From positions 1 to 43,300 of the forward strand of contig JANBPU010000136.1 in NCBI GenBank assembly GCA_027575805.1: DNA of 43,300 nt. Direction: 5' to 3'. Below, piece by piece: positions 31,249-42,225 of the stretch. Each line of letters opens with the position of its first letter. Position 1 is the stretch's first letter. This DNA comes from Mycoemilia scoparia. Its lineage: Eukaryota; Kickxellomycota; Kickxellomycetes; Kickxellales; Kickxellaceae. The notes under the pieces are model-generated. The model searched no databases. It worked only from the letters and a program-made list of their open reading frames with translations, and was not told where the DNA came from. Both the position numbers and the translations under genes were made by a program.

Positions 31249-33747
31249 CTATCGTCTTCCACCGCGCTCTTTAATTCCAAGTGCAAGTTTATCCTTGGAC
31301 ATAAAGTTATAGTCTGCTAGAGTCGCTTGATTCTTGGCCACGGTGTTATGAGATGGATGTTCCGACTCATTGTTCATGATCAGTGTGAGTTTTTGCTTTC
31401 CAACCGGCATATCAACTTTCTGATGTATCATATCTTTAATGTCACTGATCGTTGTATCGAGTCCTATTGATGTGAATGTCAAGGTTTGGCCTTGGAGTTT
31501 CCACTTGGTTTGTTCTGGAATATTGGGAACTTGGACAATTAGGTCGATAGGACCTGGATACCTTTCAGCCCACTTTGTGGCTGGTATCAGATCCTTGGTT
31601 TGACTATCTTCCTTGGGTCTTTTGGCATCAGCCTGCTGAGATCCACCATCACTTGCTTCTCTCTTTATTCCACTACCGCTTGGTGGCTGTATTAAGTTTG
31701 GTTCTGGGGTTGCTGGTGCCACTGGTGCTGTTGTTGTTATTCCAGGAGGTGGAATAGGAACTGACGTTGCTCCCTGTAGAGATGACTGCATAGGTGCTGG
31801 ATAAAGCGGCAATGGCCCATTAATTGTCATACCAGGAACTGGCACCATTCCTGGGGCTTCCTGTATTGATGGTGGTGGTGGTGGTCCTGGAGGTGGCTGA
31901 GGTACAGGTACATGTGGCCCAATCATACCACCACTTGAATTTCTATAATATCATCGGAAAATAAATATTAGTCAATATATCTTTTTATCCAGAGAGAGAG
32001 AGAGAAAGAGCTATCAGCATAAATAAATAATCAATGAGGGTGCTTACGTTATCAAACCCTTGTTGCGGTGAATAGTAGCGATCTGGTCTTCAATAGACAT
32101 ATTCATCTTGGCCTTTCTTAAAGTCTCATCAGCAGTTGACGAAAATCCGTCCCAAGCAACAATCTTTTTAGGCTTCGCTCCTATTGCCGTAGGGTCCTGA
32201 TTGTCGCCGTCCTTATTTTGGCCATCATAGATATCAGATCTATGTGCCATCATCTGTTTCAAGTATCTAGCAACATTGGTTTCATCCCGTACAGTATTAT
32301 TTTCTCTCATGCGACTCTCAACAAGATCCTTCTGTTCCTTCCATCTAGGATCGAGCAATTCGATTCGAATGTGCTCATCGAACTGTGAGTCTGGGATGGC
32401 TTGGCGACAGAGTGGACAGACCTGTGTTGTCGTCTTTCTTGTAGTTCCAAGTAGTTTTGGCACATAGTCCTTGCGAATCTTGACTGCGCCAACATTTGCT
32501 GGGATGTGGATTGGTTGTTCTTTTTGTTTCTTGCCTGATGGTTGGGTATGGGTCTCATCGTCACCAGATTCAGCATCCTCCATATCCATGTCATCAGCTT
32601 CATCCATATCAACATCATCGTCTGCTTCTTGTTGTTCTACAGTAGTGGCTCTCGCCTTGCTTTCATCTGGTCTACTGCGACCTGCAAGTCGACCAGAAGG
32701 AATGGCTGTAGGAGCAGGTCCTCCTGTGCCCGATATCATGGATCCCTTCTGTGTCAAACTCATGTTCTTTAGGTCCTGTAGGCGTAGAGGCAAAGCCAAT
32801 TCAGCCTTTTCATCCTCTTCAACAAACTCGACAGTACCAACAACAACAAAGTCATGCCAATCGATAGACTGGTACAGTCTTTGTCTCTCATCTTCTTGTT
32901 CCTTATGCAACTTTCGTTTAGCCTCGGTATAAGCCTCCCATTCAGCTCTTTGCTTAATAGAGTCAATGATTTGGGCCTTGTTTTTAACATTCTCGCTCAA
33001 TTGATCAATGGTCTTGGAATCCGGTGCAAGAACCTTGGTATATGCGTCCATAAGTCTGGTGAAATAAGGGAAAAGGCTGTGGGTGGGATGCAAGAAATCA
33101 AACTGACAGTTTCGTTTTTCTCTTTGGCTTAGTGAGATCAGAAATTGTCTTCCATTTCGGGCAACAAACTGGGCTGTCAGTCGAATTACATCTAAATCTT
33201 CAGCTGATATTGATGGCATTGGAAATATATGGTCGAATGGCGGTGGCATGGCTGGCTCGCCATTATTATTTTGGGTGGATGATCCACTTGCCTCTTCATT
33301 GGTGTCAGCTTGGTTTCCAGATTTTTTATTCTCCTTGTCAGTTTGGTCTTTTTTGGGTTGAGAAGACGACGAATCTTTGTCACTCTTGTCGGCTGGTTTT
33401 TTAGTAGCCACATCATTTAATTTCATTACATAATACGCGTGGTATGGGTCGTTGGGCGACAAGAACGAAAATTTTGGGTTGCCCTTTTCTGATTCCCTGA
33501 CACGATCTTCTAATACTTTTCCTGCTTTACCAACAAAGGCTGCGGTTTTATCAATAATTTCTATAGTAAATTTATTGATAAGCTTGTTAGCATGCGAATG
33601 TGGAAATTATTCTACCATTATCGCAAAAAAGGTGCCGGTATATTGATGGATAGACTTACTTCGTATTTCCGGAGGAGGATAAATTACCAAATTTTCGGTA
33701 GTACTATCGGTTCCATTGCTAGTGGCGGTTGCTTGTGTTTCAACCAT
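31249..33747 (-). CDS. SF3A1: Splicing factor 3A subunit 1 (SF3a120 / Prp21)
   Basis: Three minus-strand exons, 33747-33660, 33560-32048 and 31942-31249, give 764 residues, close to human SF3A1. The first intron carries TGCTAAC upstream of its acceptor. SURP1 lies at about 28-77 (PPPEIRKIIDKTAAFVGKAG, then KFSFLSPNDPYHAYY) and SURP2 at about 150-202 (AQFVARNGRQFLI, FLHPTHSLFPYFTRL). The middle has acidic sequence and VCPLCRQAIPDSQFDEH followed by RIELLDPRWKEQ. A WDGFSS segment and SIEDQIATIHRNKGLI come next, then a Pro-rich linker with a PPPGPPPPP run, and a C-terminal ubiquitin-like domain at 666-764 ending KERGGRR. The protein scaffolds SF3a in the U2 snRNP and helps fix the branch site in the nucleus. 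The CPLC pair is more metal-site-like than the human form. Confidence 0.95.
31992..32010. repeat. (GA)n tract in SF3A1 intron 2
   Basis: AGAGAGAGAGAGAAAGAG on the plus strand reads as a pyrimidine tract (CTCTCT) on the sense strand of the SF3A1 intron. Confidence 0.6.
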
Positions 33748-34849
33748 TTTTGTGTTATTTATTGGTCTTATCGTTTTCTTGTTATGATTGCAGATATTCA
33801 ATGTCTTCTATCAGTAGTTTTCTGACTTAGTATTCCTTTATGCATATACTTTTAATATAAGTGTCTCCAAGAATACATATGAAGTGTAGTAACAAATAGT
33901 TGGAATTTAAAAGGTTTATACCATATCAATAATAGGCCTTGTAAATCCCCCTGAATCAAAAAACTATCAAAAGTCATAAATATCTCTTGAGTAAATAGCA
34001 TATTATGGGTGAGTAATCCATAACAAAGACCCTTTGCTGTGCCTGTACAAAAATTCCTTATACATTTATTACCATCATTTTTAAAAGACTAAAATGTCAG
34101 TTTTACCAACTAAAACCAAATAGCCTAAACATACATAACTCCTGTATTCTCTTCAGAAACTTGAACACTCTCATCACCACACTAATATATCCATACCTAT
34201 ATTAACGCCTCATTAAAAAACATCCCATTCATCAAATCCTGCCTATTTTTTATAAACATTCACAGGTATAAAATTAACAAAATATTAACTTCAACCACCC
34301 CTTTTTTCAGTACCAATCACGCCTTTTCTCGATTCTATGATAAATGGAACATTTCAAAGTTAGTTATAAAACAACTCTCACATGAGATTATAAGCAGTAA
34401 AATACCGACATGCCCACCCATACATGTGTGTTATCTCTGGAAGATTTCACAAAACAGTAACTACCTTTGGGTTTGGTCGAATATCCATCACATTTGGATG
34501 AATGGGTGGAAGCAGAAGTAAGCCATCAAAGTATTCAATAGCAATTATACATGCCATTCTGCACACACATGCTCTCACAAAAAATATTTGTGCGGCTTTT
34601 TATCGACAAGATGTTTCAAACTCACTTACATCTGCTGCTTTTGTTAACCCCCCAGGCCTTCCGTGATAAATGTTTCATGGAATTCTTAACCACTCGTTTC
34701 TTGTCTCTTGTTTTATATCACTCACATATACACTTATATACTGGTGTGGATAATATATCGTTATTCATCTGCACTTATTGCCTTCAACTAGCGGTACCTG
34801 TACCATCGTCAGGAGAAACAGTGTGTGATTTTCTTGACTATTTTACATT
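33748..34849. other. Divergent upstream region, SF3A1 / PTR2
   Basis: 1.1 kb, AT-rich, with no recognised gene. An ORF at 34551-34868 overlaps the PTR2 start in another frame and looks spurious. It should contain both promoters. Confidence 0.5.
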
Positions 34850-36910
34850 ATGGAATCTAAGGATATGATGTCAAGTGATACGACTCCTGAAAGGGGAGCA
34901 GCCAGCTCGGATATCAAGAGTACTGAGGATACAGAGTTGTCCAGTACCCAGCTGGATTCGATGAGTCCTAACAGAAAGGGTGATTTAATTGAGGAAACCA
35001 GATCTCCATCATCAAGACCACCAGATAAACCAGCAGCACTTGATGATGCTGGCCATGTTAGAAAACCAGATAGTATAAGTCTATTTGGAAGCAGCAGTGG
35101 CTACAGTGGTTCACCTGGTCCAGCAGATTATGGTGGCAGCATGATGAAATCCCCAACCACAAGTTTCGAGATAATTAAACAATCCAAAAGCAGCTTTAAT
35201 AATGAGAAAATCGATCCAGACGGTGGCGACTGCTACGAAGAAACTCCTGAATCACAAGAACAGGCGCTGCACCCAAATGAAGACAACCTATTGGCAGAAA
35301 ACGAACGATGGCCAACCGATGATGAGCTAAGGTCAATGCGTCGAGTAGGCGACAAGCTGCCCATAGCAGCAATCTTCATCGTCCTAACTGAGTTTTGTGA
35401 AAGATTCTCATACTACGGGGTGACGGGTCCATTCCAAAACTATATCCAGAATCCATACCGACCTGGAGCGAAAGGTGTCCATCAACAGCCAGGTGCAATC
35501 GGAGGGGGCCAACAAAAGGCAACAGCCCTATCCAACTTCTTTATGTTTTGGTGCTATCTTACTCCCATCCTGGGTGCAATCATAGCTGATCAATTTTTGG
35601 GCAAATTCAAAACCATATTCTATTTTTCTTTGGTCTATATTATCGGGTTCTCGATTCTTACATTGACTTCGATCCCAGCTTCAATTAGGGCCGGTGGTGC
35701 TCTTCCAGGTTTAGTTATTGCGATGATTATAATTGGACTTGGAACTGGCGGAATCAAATCCAATGTCTCGCCAATGGTTGCTCAACAATATACTCGCAAC
35801 CGACCTTTTGTTCGTCGGTTGAAGAATGGTAAAGAAGTCCTGGTGGATCGAGATGTTACTGTTCAGTCGATATTTAATTGGTTCTATTGGGCTATCAATG
35901 TTGGATCATTATCTGCTATTGCGACAACCGAGCTTGAACACAATGTTGATTTTTGGGCGGCCTACCTACTTCCAACACTGATGTTTATTGTTTGTATATT
36001 CATATTCCTGGCGGGAAAGAGATATTATGTAAAGGCGCCACCAAATGGATCAATACTTTTGAAAGCATTCAAGGCCATACAAATGGCCATCAAACAGTAC
36101 AGGATAGCACGTAAGCAAAACCGGTTACTGTTGGATGAGAATGGAAAAAAGGTCGGGTTTCTTGAATATGCAAAACCATCGAATATGCTTGAGTCTGGCG
36201 AGATGCTCGAAAAGGCCAGTTGGGACGATACATTTATTAACCAACTTCAACGAACCCTCAAGGCCTGTAAAGTATTCGTGTGCTACCCAGTATACTGGCT
36301 GTGTTATGGTCAAATGTCAAATAACCTGGTATCACAAGCTGCTCAAATGAATACTGGAGGAATTCCAAACGATATAATATTCAATGTCGATGCAATAATG
36401 TTGATTATCCTGATACCGTTGTTTGATCGAGTCATTTACCCTGGATTCAGAAAAATTGGAATGGAACTTAAACCCATTATGCGGATCACTCTGGGGTTTA
36501 TTTTTGCAGCGGCAGCGATGGCTTATGCAGCAATTGTTCAGCATTTGATATACAAAACTCCACCTGGATATGAATATGCAAGTAGAGATGGTCCCAACAA
36601 TATCACAGTGGCCATTCAAGTCCCAACCTATATTATGATCGCGATTTCTGAAATCTTTGCTTCGATTACCGGTCTCGAATATGCCTATACTAAAGCACCA
36701 GATCAGATGAAATCAATTGTAATGGCATTGTTCTTGGTGACTAACTGTGGCGGGAGCATCCTTGGCTTTGCCTTTACTTCTTTGGCCAAAGACCCGCACC
36801 TTGTTCAAATGTTTGCTATAATTGCAGGGATCATGGGCGTGTTTCTTGTTCTTTTCTGGTTGGTCTTTAACAAATATGATAAAAATGAGCACCAGGAAAA
36901 CCAGATTTAA
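34850..36910 (+). CDS. PTR2: Di/tripeptide-proton symporter (POT/PTR2 family)
   Basis: A single exon of 686 residues. Residues 1-165 form a long, acidic, Ser-rich cytosolic N-terminus with many S/T-P sites. Transport motifs then follow: the ExxER proton-coupling motif as EFCERF at 181-186 in TEFCERFSYYGVTGPFQNYI, GLGTGGIKSNVSPMVAQQ with the conserved GTGGIK in the helix 5 region, and the PTR2 signature FNWFYWAINVGSL. About twelve hydrophobic helices are present, with the usual long cytosolic link near the middle (QYRIARKQNRLL). The end is a charged KYDKNEHQEN tail. The family imports short peptides across the plasma membrane as a nitrogen source. In yeast, Ptr2 level is set by the Ubr1/Cup9 circuit and by endocytosis; the N-terminal Lys and phospho-type sites would suit such control. 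Nothing is truncated. Confidence 0.94.
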   Translation: MESKDMMSSDTTPERGAASSDIKSTEDTELSSTQLDSMSPNRKGDLIEETRSPSSRPPDKPAALDDAGHVRKPDSISLFGSSSGYSGSPGPADYGGSMMKSPTTSFEIIKQSKSSFNNEKIDPDGGDCYEETPESQEQALHPNEDNLLAENERWPTDDELRSMRRVGDKLPIAAIFIVLTEFCERFSYYGVTGPFQNYIQNPYRPGAKGVHQQPGAIGGGQQKATALSNFFMFWCYLTPILGAIIADQFLGKFKTIFYFSLVYIIGFSILTLTSIPASIRAGGALPGLVIAMIIIGLGTGGIKSNVSPMVAQQYTRNRPFVRRLKNGKEVLVDRDVTVQSIFNWFYWAINVGSLSAIATTELEHNVDFWAAYLLPTLMFIVCIFIFLAGKRYYVKAPPNGSILLKAFKAIQMAIKQYRIARKQNRLLLDENGKKVGFLEYAKPSNMLESGEMLEKASWDDTFINQLQRTLKACKVFVCYPVYWLCYGQMSNNLVSQAAQMNTGGIPNDIIFNVDAIMLIILIPLFDRVIYPGFRKIGMELKPIMRITLGFIFAAAAMAYAAIVQHLIYKTPPGYEYASRDGPNNITVAIQVPTYIMIAISEIFASITGLEYAYTKAPDQMKSIVMALFLVTNCGGSILGFAFTSLAKDPHLVQMFAIIAGIMGVFLVLFWLVFNKYDKNEHQENQI

Positions 36911-37106
36911 TACTACTCTTCTTATCTTTATAAACTATTCATATGTTACTTTATTTATACTATGTAATCCCAAATAAACCTCCAAGCAGGGGTGATACTT
37001 ATATTTAGCAAATAAAATATAATACTCTGACTTATTGAACATCCCTTTGATTCTATTATATTTTTACTTTAGATTCACAAAAAAATAGAATTATCAAAAT
37101 AGTGCT

Positions 37107-38009
37107 TTAATATTTGAGCTCTTCATCAGTAATATCACCAAACAGATCTGGATACATCTTTCTCATTTGATTTCTTCTTTTAAGCAACTCCGGTGTTTCA
37201 TTGACCTTGTATAATTTGAAATAGTCCATAAACGCTTCAATCAATTCATTTTCCTCCTCTTCAGTCAATGCATCCGAATCTTTATACCCGCTCATTTCAA
37301 ATGATCGACTCTTACTACCACTGCCACCACCTTCTTGTTTCTCACCATCACTATCTTCCTCGAACCGATTCTCAATATCCTCGTCGTCATCATAGTCATT
37401 ATCACCATTCATATCCATGCCCATACCCTCGTCGTCGTCGTCGTCATCATCATCATCATTATCTAAACCTCTACTTCCATCAGTAGAATCTTCAGTATCA
37501 CGAAATTGCTCGCTAGAGTCATGATTTATGATCTTGAACAACGACAATCGCTTTAACCCTCTCATATTATCTCTGGGTATGGTAGAAACGGGCTTACTTT
37601 TCCACATTTTTTCCAATTCATTTACAAATTTGTTGTGGTCTTTTTTATCAAACATCCTCATTGTCAGCCGAACCTTTTGTATTGCTTCATTTAAAGTATC
37701 CGACTTCATATATTTCATCTTTAGTGATCTTATGGCTGTTTCTTTATCGTATTTGGCCCTGTTGCTGTCTAGAGAAGGATCATTTTCATCTTCGCTTTGG
37801 TTATTATTCGGTTCTTCTTCTTCTAATGACGACGATGATGATGGTGGTGGTGGTGATAGAGGTTGATTATTTGTCGTATATTTTAATACGGCGAATCTAT
37901 TTGTTTGCAATCGAGTCCATAATGAATTTTTTAGTCCCGGTCTTGATTGTATTGTGAAAATAATCGGGGTTTTAAGTATTTGTATCGATCGATTAATGAT
38001 TTTTGCCAT
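37107..38009 (-). CDS. Unknown acidic protein with probable mitochondrial presequence
   Basis: 300 residues, one exon, from the ATG at 38009. I do not recognise the family. Residues 1-45 hold Arg and Lys but no acidic residue, with scattered hydrophobic residues (IINRSIQILK, WTRLQTNRFAVLKY), as in a mitochondrial targeting sequence. A Pro/Ser run and acidic linker follow, then a more ordered segment about 80-150 (AIRSLKMKYMKSDTLNEAIQ, TMRMFDKKDHNKFVNELEKM). A long Asp run and an acidic spacer fill about 185-235, partly encoded by (GTC/ATC)n at 37430-37460. The C-terminal 60 residues look conserved (AFMDYFKLYKVNETPELL, MRKMYPDLFGDITDEEL). It is convergent with PTR2 and divergent from the SANT/U-box gene across 516 bp. 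A matrix function is inference only. Confidence 0.6.
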   Translation of the reverse strand: MAKIINRSIQILKTPIIFTIQSRPGLKNSLWTRLQTNRFAVLKYTTNNQPLSPPPPSSSSSLEEEEPNNNQSEDENDPSLDSNRAKYDKETAIRSLKMKYMKSDTLNEAIQKVRLTMRMFDKKDHNKFVNELEKMWKSKPVSTIPRDNMRGLKRLSLFKIINHDSSEQFRDTEDSTDGSRGLDNDDDDDDDDDEGMGMDMNGDNDYDDDEDIENRFEEDSDGEKQEGGGSGSKSRSFEMSGYKDSDALTEEEENELIEAFMDYFKLYKVNETPELLKRRNQMRKMYPDLFGDITDEELKY

Positions 38010-38525
38010 GAATTTATTTAATGGTGCTCTTATAAGTAAAACAAGAATAATGATTTGTATATATATATTTATATTTGATGCTGCTATTAATATTTTATTT
38101 ATATACTTTTTATCATAGCATATAATTTTTAGCTTATCTTTGTACCTTGTTTCTCCTGATTTACTTCAGGAAAGGAAGATAATACCCATTCAAAAAAGAT
38201 AATCGAGTGATTATGGGGGGAAATCCATACTCACCCAAGATCATGAAAATACATAAATTAAATCAGAGTCTATAATTAACGGTTGCACAGTCGCGTATTT
38301 AGTGCGCAACGCGTTTCCTATCTACGCATCAAATTCGCATTCCATTTTCTATTAATGATGTTTATAAAACTACTTAGAAACAAAACTCAAGCAAATAACT
38401 TGTGAATATACCTTTTCTGTTTTGTTATTGTTAGTTTGAATCTACAAATACTACATTTTTCATTTATTCTGCATTACATTATACACAATCTCGTTCCAAA
38501 TTTATTAACTAAGCTAATAAAAACA
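38010..38525. other. Divergent promoter region with an ACGCGT (MCB-type) hexamer
   Basis: A 516-bp spacer with a local GC-rich island at 38281-38330. The island holds ACGCGT at 38309-38314, the core of the fungal MBF G1/S element, and a nearby TCGCGT. By composition several ACGCGT matches are expected by chance in the window, so this is weak evidence of cell-cycle control. Confidence 0.35.
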
Positions 38526-40748
38526 ATGGCTAAAAGGGCAGCTGCGAATGAGACACGACTTGTTACTCAGTTCTTTAGTCCAGGTAATAATATATAACAT
38601 TGTAAAACATATTTCTCATATGATAAATCTTTGCTATAAGATGATTCTAACAAGCGTCTGGATTTCTAATATATATGCGTATCCATTCAGCTTCTGGTAT
38701 CAAAGCTGAGAATGAGATGGCCACAAAGACCACTTCTGTTATAAAGATCGATCCAATACTCTCACAGAAGCTTGTTGACCAGGCAAAAGCCTTTTCAGCG
38801 ACATTTGTAAGCAATTATCTATAATTTTCCAAATGTATTATAAGCATAACCAACTTGTTACACATCTAACAACACAGTACTTTGATATATGTAGAATATG
38901 CTTTTGGATGGCATTGACAAGAGGGACAATGAAAAAGAGAATGGCGGATCAAATAATAGTGATGACGACAACTCTCAGTTTGTTCAATTGGACAAGGAGA
39001 CCAGCGATCAAGTAAAATCGCTAATTCAAGAAAGCGAAAAGATCCAGAGAATCCGAAAAGAGAGAATTTTCGAAGATGATGTAACTGAAGCAGAGATGGA
39101 TATCATCAAACGCAGAGTTGAACTTCAACGTAGACAGTATGCAGAGTTTGAACGGCGTGAATTTGCCCACAAGGCAAACAAGATTCGTCAGATGTTTGAC
39201 TATCTCCACGATGATGAGATCCGCGAAGCCTTGAAGCAAAATAACAATAACGAGGAAGAGGTCATATACCAGTTCTCAGCACCAGGGTATTTGCTCAAAG
39301 TCCGTAAGGAGATTGCAATCAGACATACCCCCACTACTCAAGCCCCACAGATGACTGATACCCAGCGCAAGGAGTATGAAGAGCTTCTAAAGAAACGTAA
39401 TCGTACCCAGAGAAAGACCACCACTGAGGATCAAAAGAACATGTACCGTACGGTTGGTAGATTGCCGCTGGATGAAGCACTTGCCCAACTCCATAGGCAC
39501 ACATCAAATGCCAAGACCATGGGCGATGTTAATCTGGCAAAGGCCATGAAAGGATGGTCTGAGGCTCGTATCAAGGCATTCAAGGCTATTAAGACGAAAC
39601 CCAACACATACTATTATCGGTTCAATGCGCCTGGTGAAGAACAACGTACTGGTCAATGGACACCCGAAGAGCAGAAGCTATTCCATCAACGACTTAGAGA
39701 GATTGGTGCCAATGGTCAATGGGGTATATTCAGCATGACTATTCCCGGCAGAGTCGGCTACCAGTGCTCAAACTACTATCGATACCTGATAGAATCTAAA
39801 CAACTACATGATCCCAACTACGTTTTGGATGAAAAGGGCAGAGCCCACTACCTGTTTACGACTAAAAAGAAGAATCCAGATGGTACGGCTGTGAAGGCAT
39901 TCAGAAAGCACAAGAAGCCGCATGTTCGTATGTCCCGTGAAAGGTACAAATATAGTGACGATGAAGATGATGCAAGCAACACTGATGGCAATTCTACTGC
40001 GGTTCTCAACTCTGATCCGCCCAGCAGCGGTTTGGCTGATAGCGTGGTTGCGGCATCTGCGATCAATGTCTCGGCAATAACCAATGGTGGCTCCACAGGA
40101 AAGCGTGCAACTACAGCCCGGGCAACTAACTCAAGAAAGCGCAAACGCCGTGTTGCCTACAACCCAGATTCAGATGGTAGCTCTGATGAGATCAAAGCCA
40201 GTGAAGTGCAACTTAGTGACGATGACTATGAACAAGAAACTAGTGATGGCGAGTTTAATGGTAGAAGAACAGCCACCACTACTGGCGGTGCTGCAAAGAA
40301 ACAGAGAAGACGGGGCGCTGCTGCTATGAGTGAAAGTGGCAATAGCAGTGCAACTGATGCATATGGCCATAGTGAAGGGGCATCATTATCAACCAGGGCA
40401 GCCTCGAGCACAGCACATGGTACCGACCATGGCCGCCGCTACAACAACACTAATAATGACGATGACGACGACGATGAGGAGGAAGATGATGATAATAGCT
40501 ATGATCCCTACAACCCGCTTCCAGATCTGCTTGATCCCATCACATTAGAGCCGGTACGCAAACCTGCTATATCCCCTTACGGGCATGTAATGGGATACGA
40601 TTCTTGGATTCGCTGCCTTATGTTTCCACCGGAAGGTAGCCAACGCAACATTTGTCCACTGACTAAAAAGCCCCTGACTAAGAGGGATCTGGTAGTTTTG
40701 ACACTAGAAAATATCGAAGAGTATAGATCAAAGATTGTCAACATGTGA
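38526..40748 (+). CDS. CUE-like / SANT-Myb / U-box-like nuclear protein, putative ubiquitin ligase
   Basis: Three exons, 38526-38583, 38691-38806 and 38895-40748, give 675 residues. Visible parts in order: a short N-terminal motif TRLVTQFFSP at 10-19 that resembles a degenerate PCNA-interacting box; a charged helical region about 95-150; a CUE-like ubiquitin-binding segment at about 164-187 (IRQMFDYLHDDEIREAL, EEEVIYQF); a SANT/Myb repeat at about 320-367 (GQWTPEEQKLFHQRLREIG, GYQCSNYYRYLI); a long Ser/Asp-rich linker with a KRKRR nuclear-signal-like cluster; an acidic run; and a C-terminal U-box-like domain at about 600-675 (LLDPITLEPVRKPAISPYGH, NICPLTKKPLTKRDL). U-boxes recruit E2 enzymes without zinc. 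The combined role, a chromatin-associated E3 that reads ubiquitin, is inference. Confidence 0.72.
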
Positions 40749-41590
40749 TTATGGCGAAAGAGTGTATGGGGAAAGTGATCTATCTAACCCCATTGTCTTT
40801 TGCTATTTTTGCAAACAAGCATATGGGTGAGATCTTGGTTTTTTACAGGATAGTTGATATGTCGGTAAGAGCACAGCCATTTTACTTTCTGCAATGAATT
40901 ACACACACACAGACATGGCACACGGGTAGCCAGTGTTTGTTGTGGTCGTGTGAATGTGTCATGGGAATTAAATTAAATAAAAAAAGCCTTACGGAATATC
41001 TAGAAAAGCATACTTAAACGATAAAACAAAGAATGGCGTAGGCCAATTGGAATCATTATAGGTCATGAAGTTTCAAGGCCAAGAGTTTAAAAATGATGTG
41101 ATGCAAAGGAGTAAATGGACATTTGGAATGAAGAATTGTCCCACGATCAAAGGCATTATTGTAGAGACAAACAGTTTTTTGTGGGAGAATCTCAGTGACT
41201 GAGCAGAGGGTTCTTTTATCCATATATGCATTTACATGCACAGCACACAATTTATTTTAGCAGAACAATATAGAACTGTGTTTTATATATGGGAAGATTT
41301 CACTAATGATCGAATCTATGGTAGGCAGAAATGGGCTTCAGATTTTGGCACAATCACCAGTCAATCCATATGCTACTCCTGGGACCCATTTTATCTAAAG
41401 CATTGTGAACTTTGGCCATATACATTATTCTAGCCTTTCCCCCACCTGTGTGTGTGCAAAAAGTTTGAAAAGGGACAAAACAATTTTACTATACCAAACA
41501 GAGTATTTTATAGCATATTAATGTGTTACTGTAACTGCAACAAGTGGAAATTGCTGTAAAGGTGATAAATACTCGAATGATAAAAAACAA

Positions 41591-41619
41591 AAATTGAAAG
41601 GATGCCATCCTTTCAATTT
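41591..41619. repeat. 29-bp palindrome (14-bp arms, 1-nt centre)
   Basis: The left arm AAATTGAAAGGATG (41591-41604) and right arm CATCCTTTCAATTT (41606-41619) are perfect inverse complements around a single C. It is more GC-containing than its surroundings and not part of the MITE ends. Confidence 0.85.
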
Positions 41620-41807
41620 AATTTATAATTGTGTTATATCCGGAATGTGCATGTGTCAGAATCTCCTTTGAAGGTGTGTACCAGAAGAATACCCCAGATA
41701 ACAGCCAATAACCTGTTAGACTCCAGCCAAAGTGTATAGGCTATGAGCCGACTTGCAGGGAATCAATGAGGGTACCCATCTGTTTCCAATTGATGGAGAA
41801 CTTGCTA

Positions 41808-41907
41808 TATGTGAGATAACTTGAAGGGTGAAAGTTTGATAAACGACTGTGACTGCGCCTATAATCATTGACCACCAAAATGCACTCTTCAAAAATAACT
41901 ACCCATA
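41808..41907 (-). mobile_element. MITE-like element, copy E (inverted)
   Basis: About 100 bp with TA at both ends. The minus strand reads TGGGTAGTTATTTTTGAAGA from the right end, and the core reads GATTATAGGCGCAGTCACAG. It lies in opposite orientation to copies A, B, C, D and F, and shares its right-end TA (41906-41907) with copy F. Confidence 0.7.
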
Positions 41908-42027
41908 TGGATCATAATCTTTGAAGGGTGAATTTTGGTGACCGGTGATTATAGGGACAGCAATCCCAGCCTAATGGATGTCCAGTTTTACTAGTAAACT
42001 TTCACTCTTCAAAAATTATTACCCATA
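41906..42027 (+). mobile_element. MITE-like element, copy F
   Basis: About 122 bp with TA at both ends. The left end TGGATCATAATCTTTGAAGG resembles copy B. The right end is CACTCTTCAAAAATTATTAC. The core reads GATTATAGGGACAGCAATCC, with a small insertion relative to the others. It abuts inverted copy E. Confidence 0.75.
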
Positions 42028-42225
42028 TGGCCAAATTTCAAACTTATGTATCTAACCACTTCTCTGTATAAAATATTCGAAAGAAAATAAGGGGAAGGAT
42101 GAGTGCATGTTGTGCTGTTGTGCCATAGCGAGTATAAAAGTTGCTATAATAATGCATGGGCATTTGAAACCAGGACTATGAGTAGTATAACAGAAAGAGA
42201 AGGCTATATATACTGAAAGTAACAA

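Noticed and set aside
41236..41433. Possible small gene (65 residues)
   Set aside because: It has no recognisable family, no splice partners in frame and lies among mobile-element debris.
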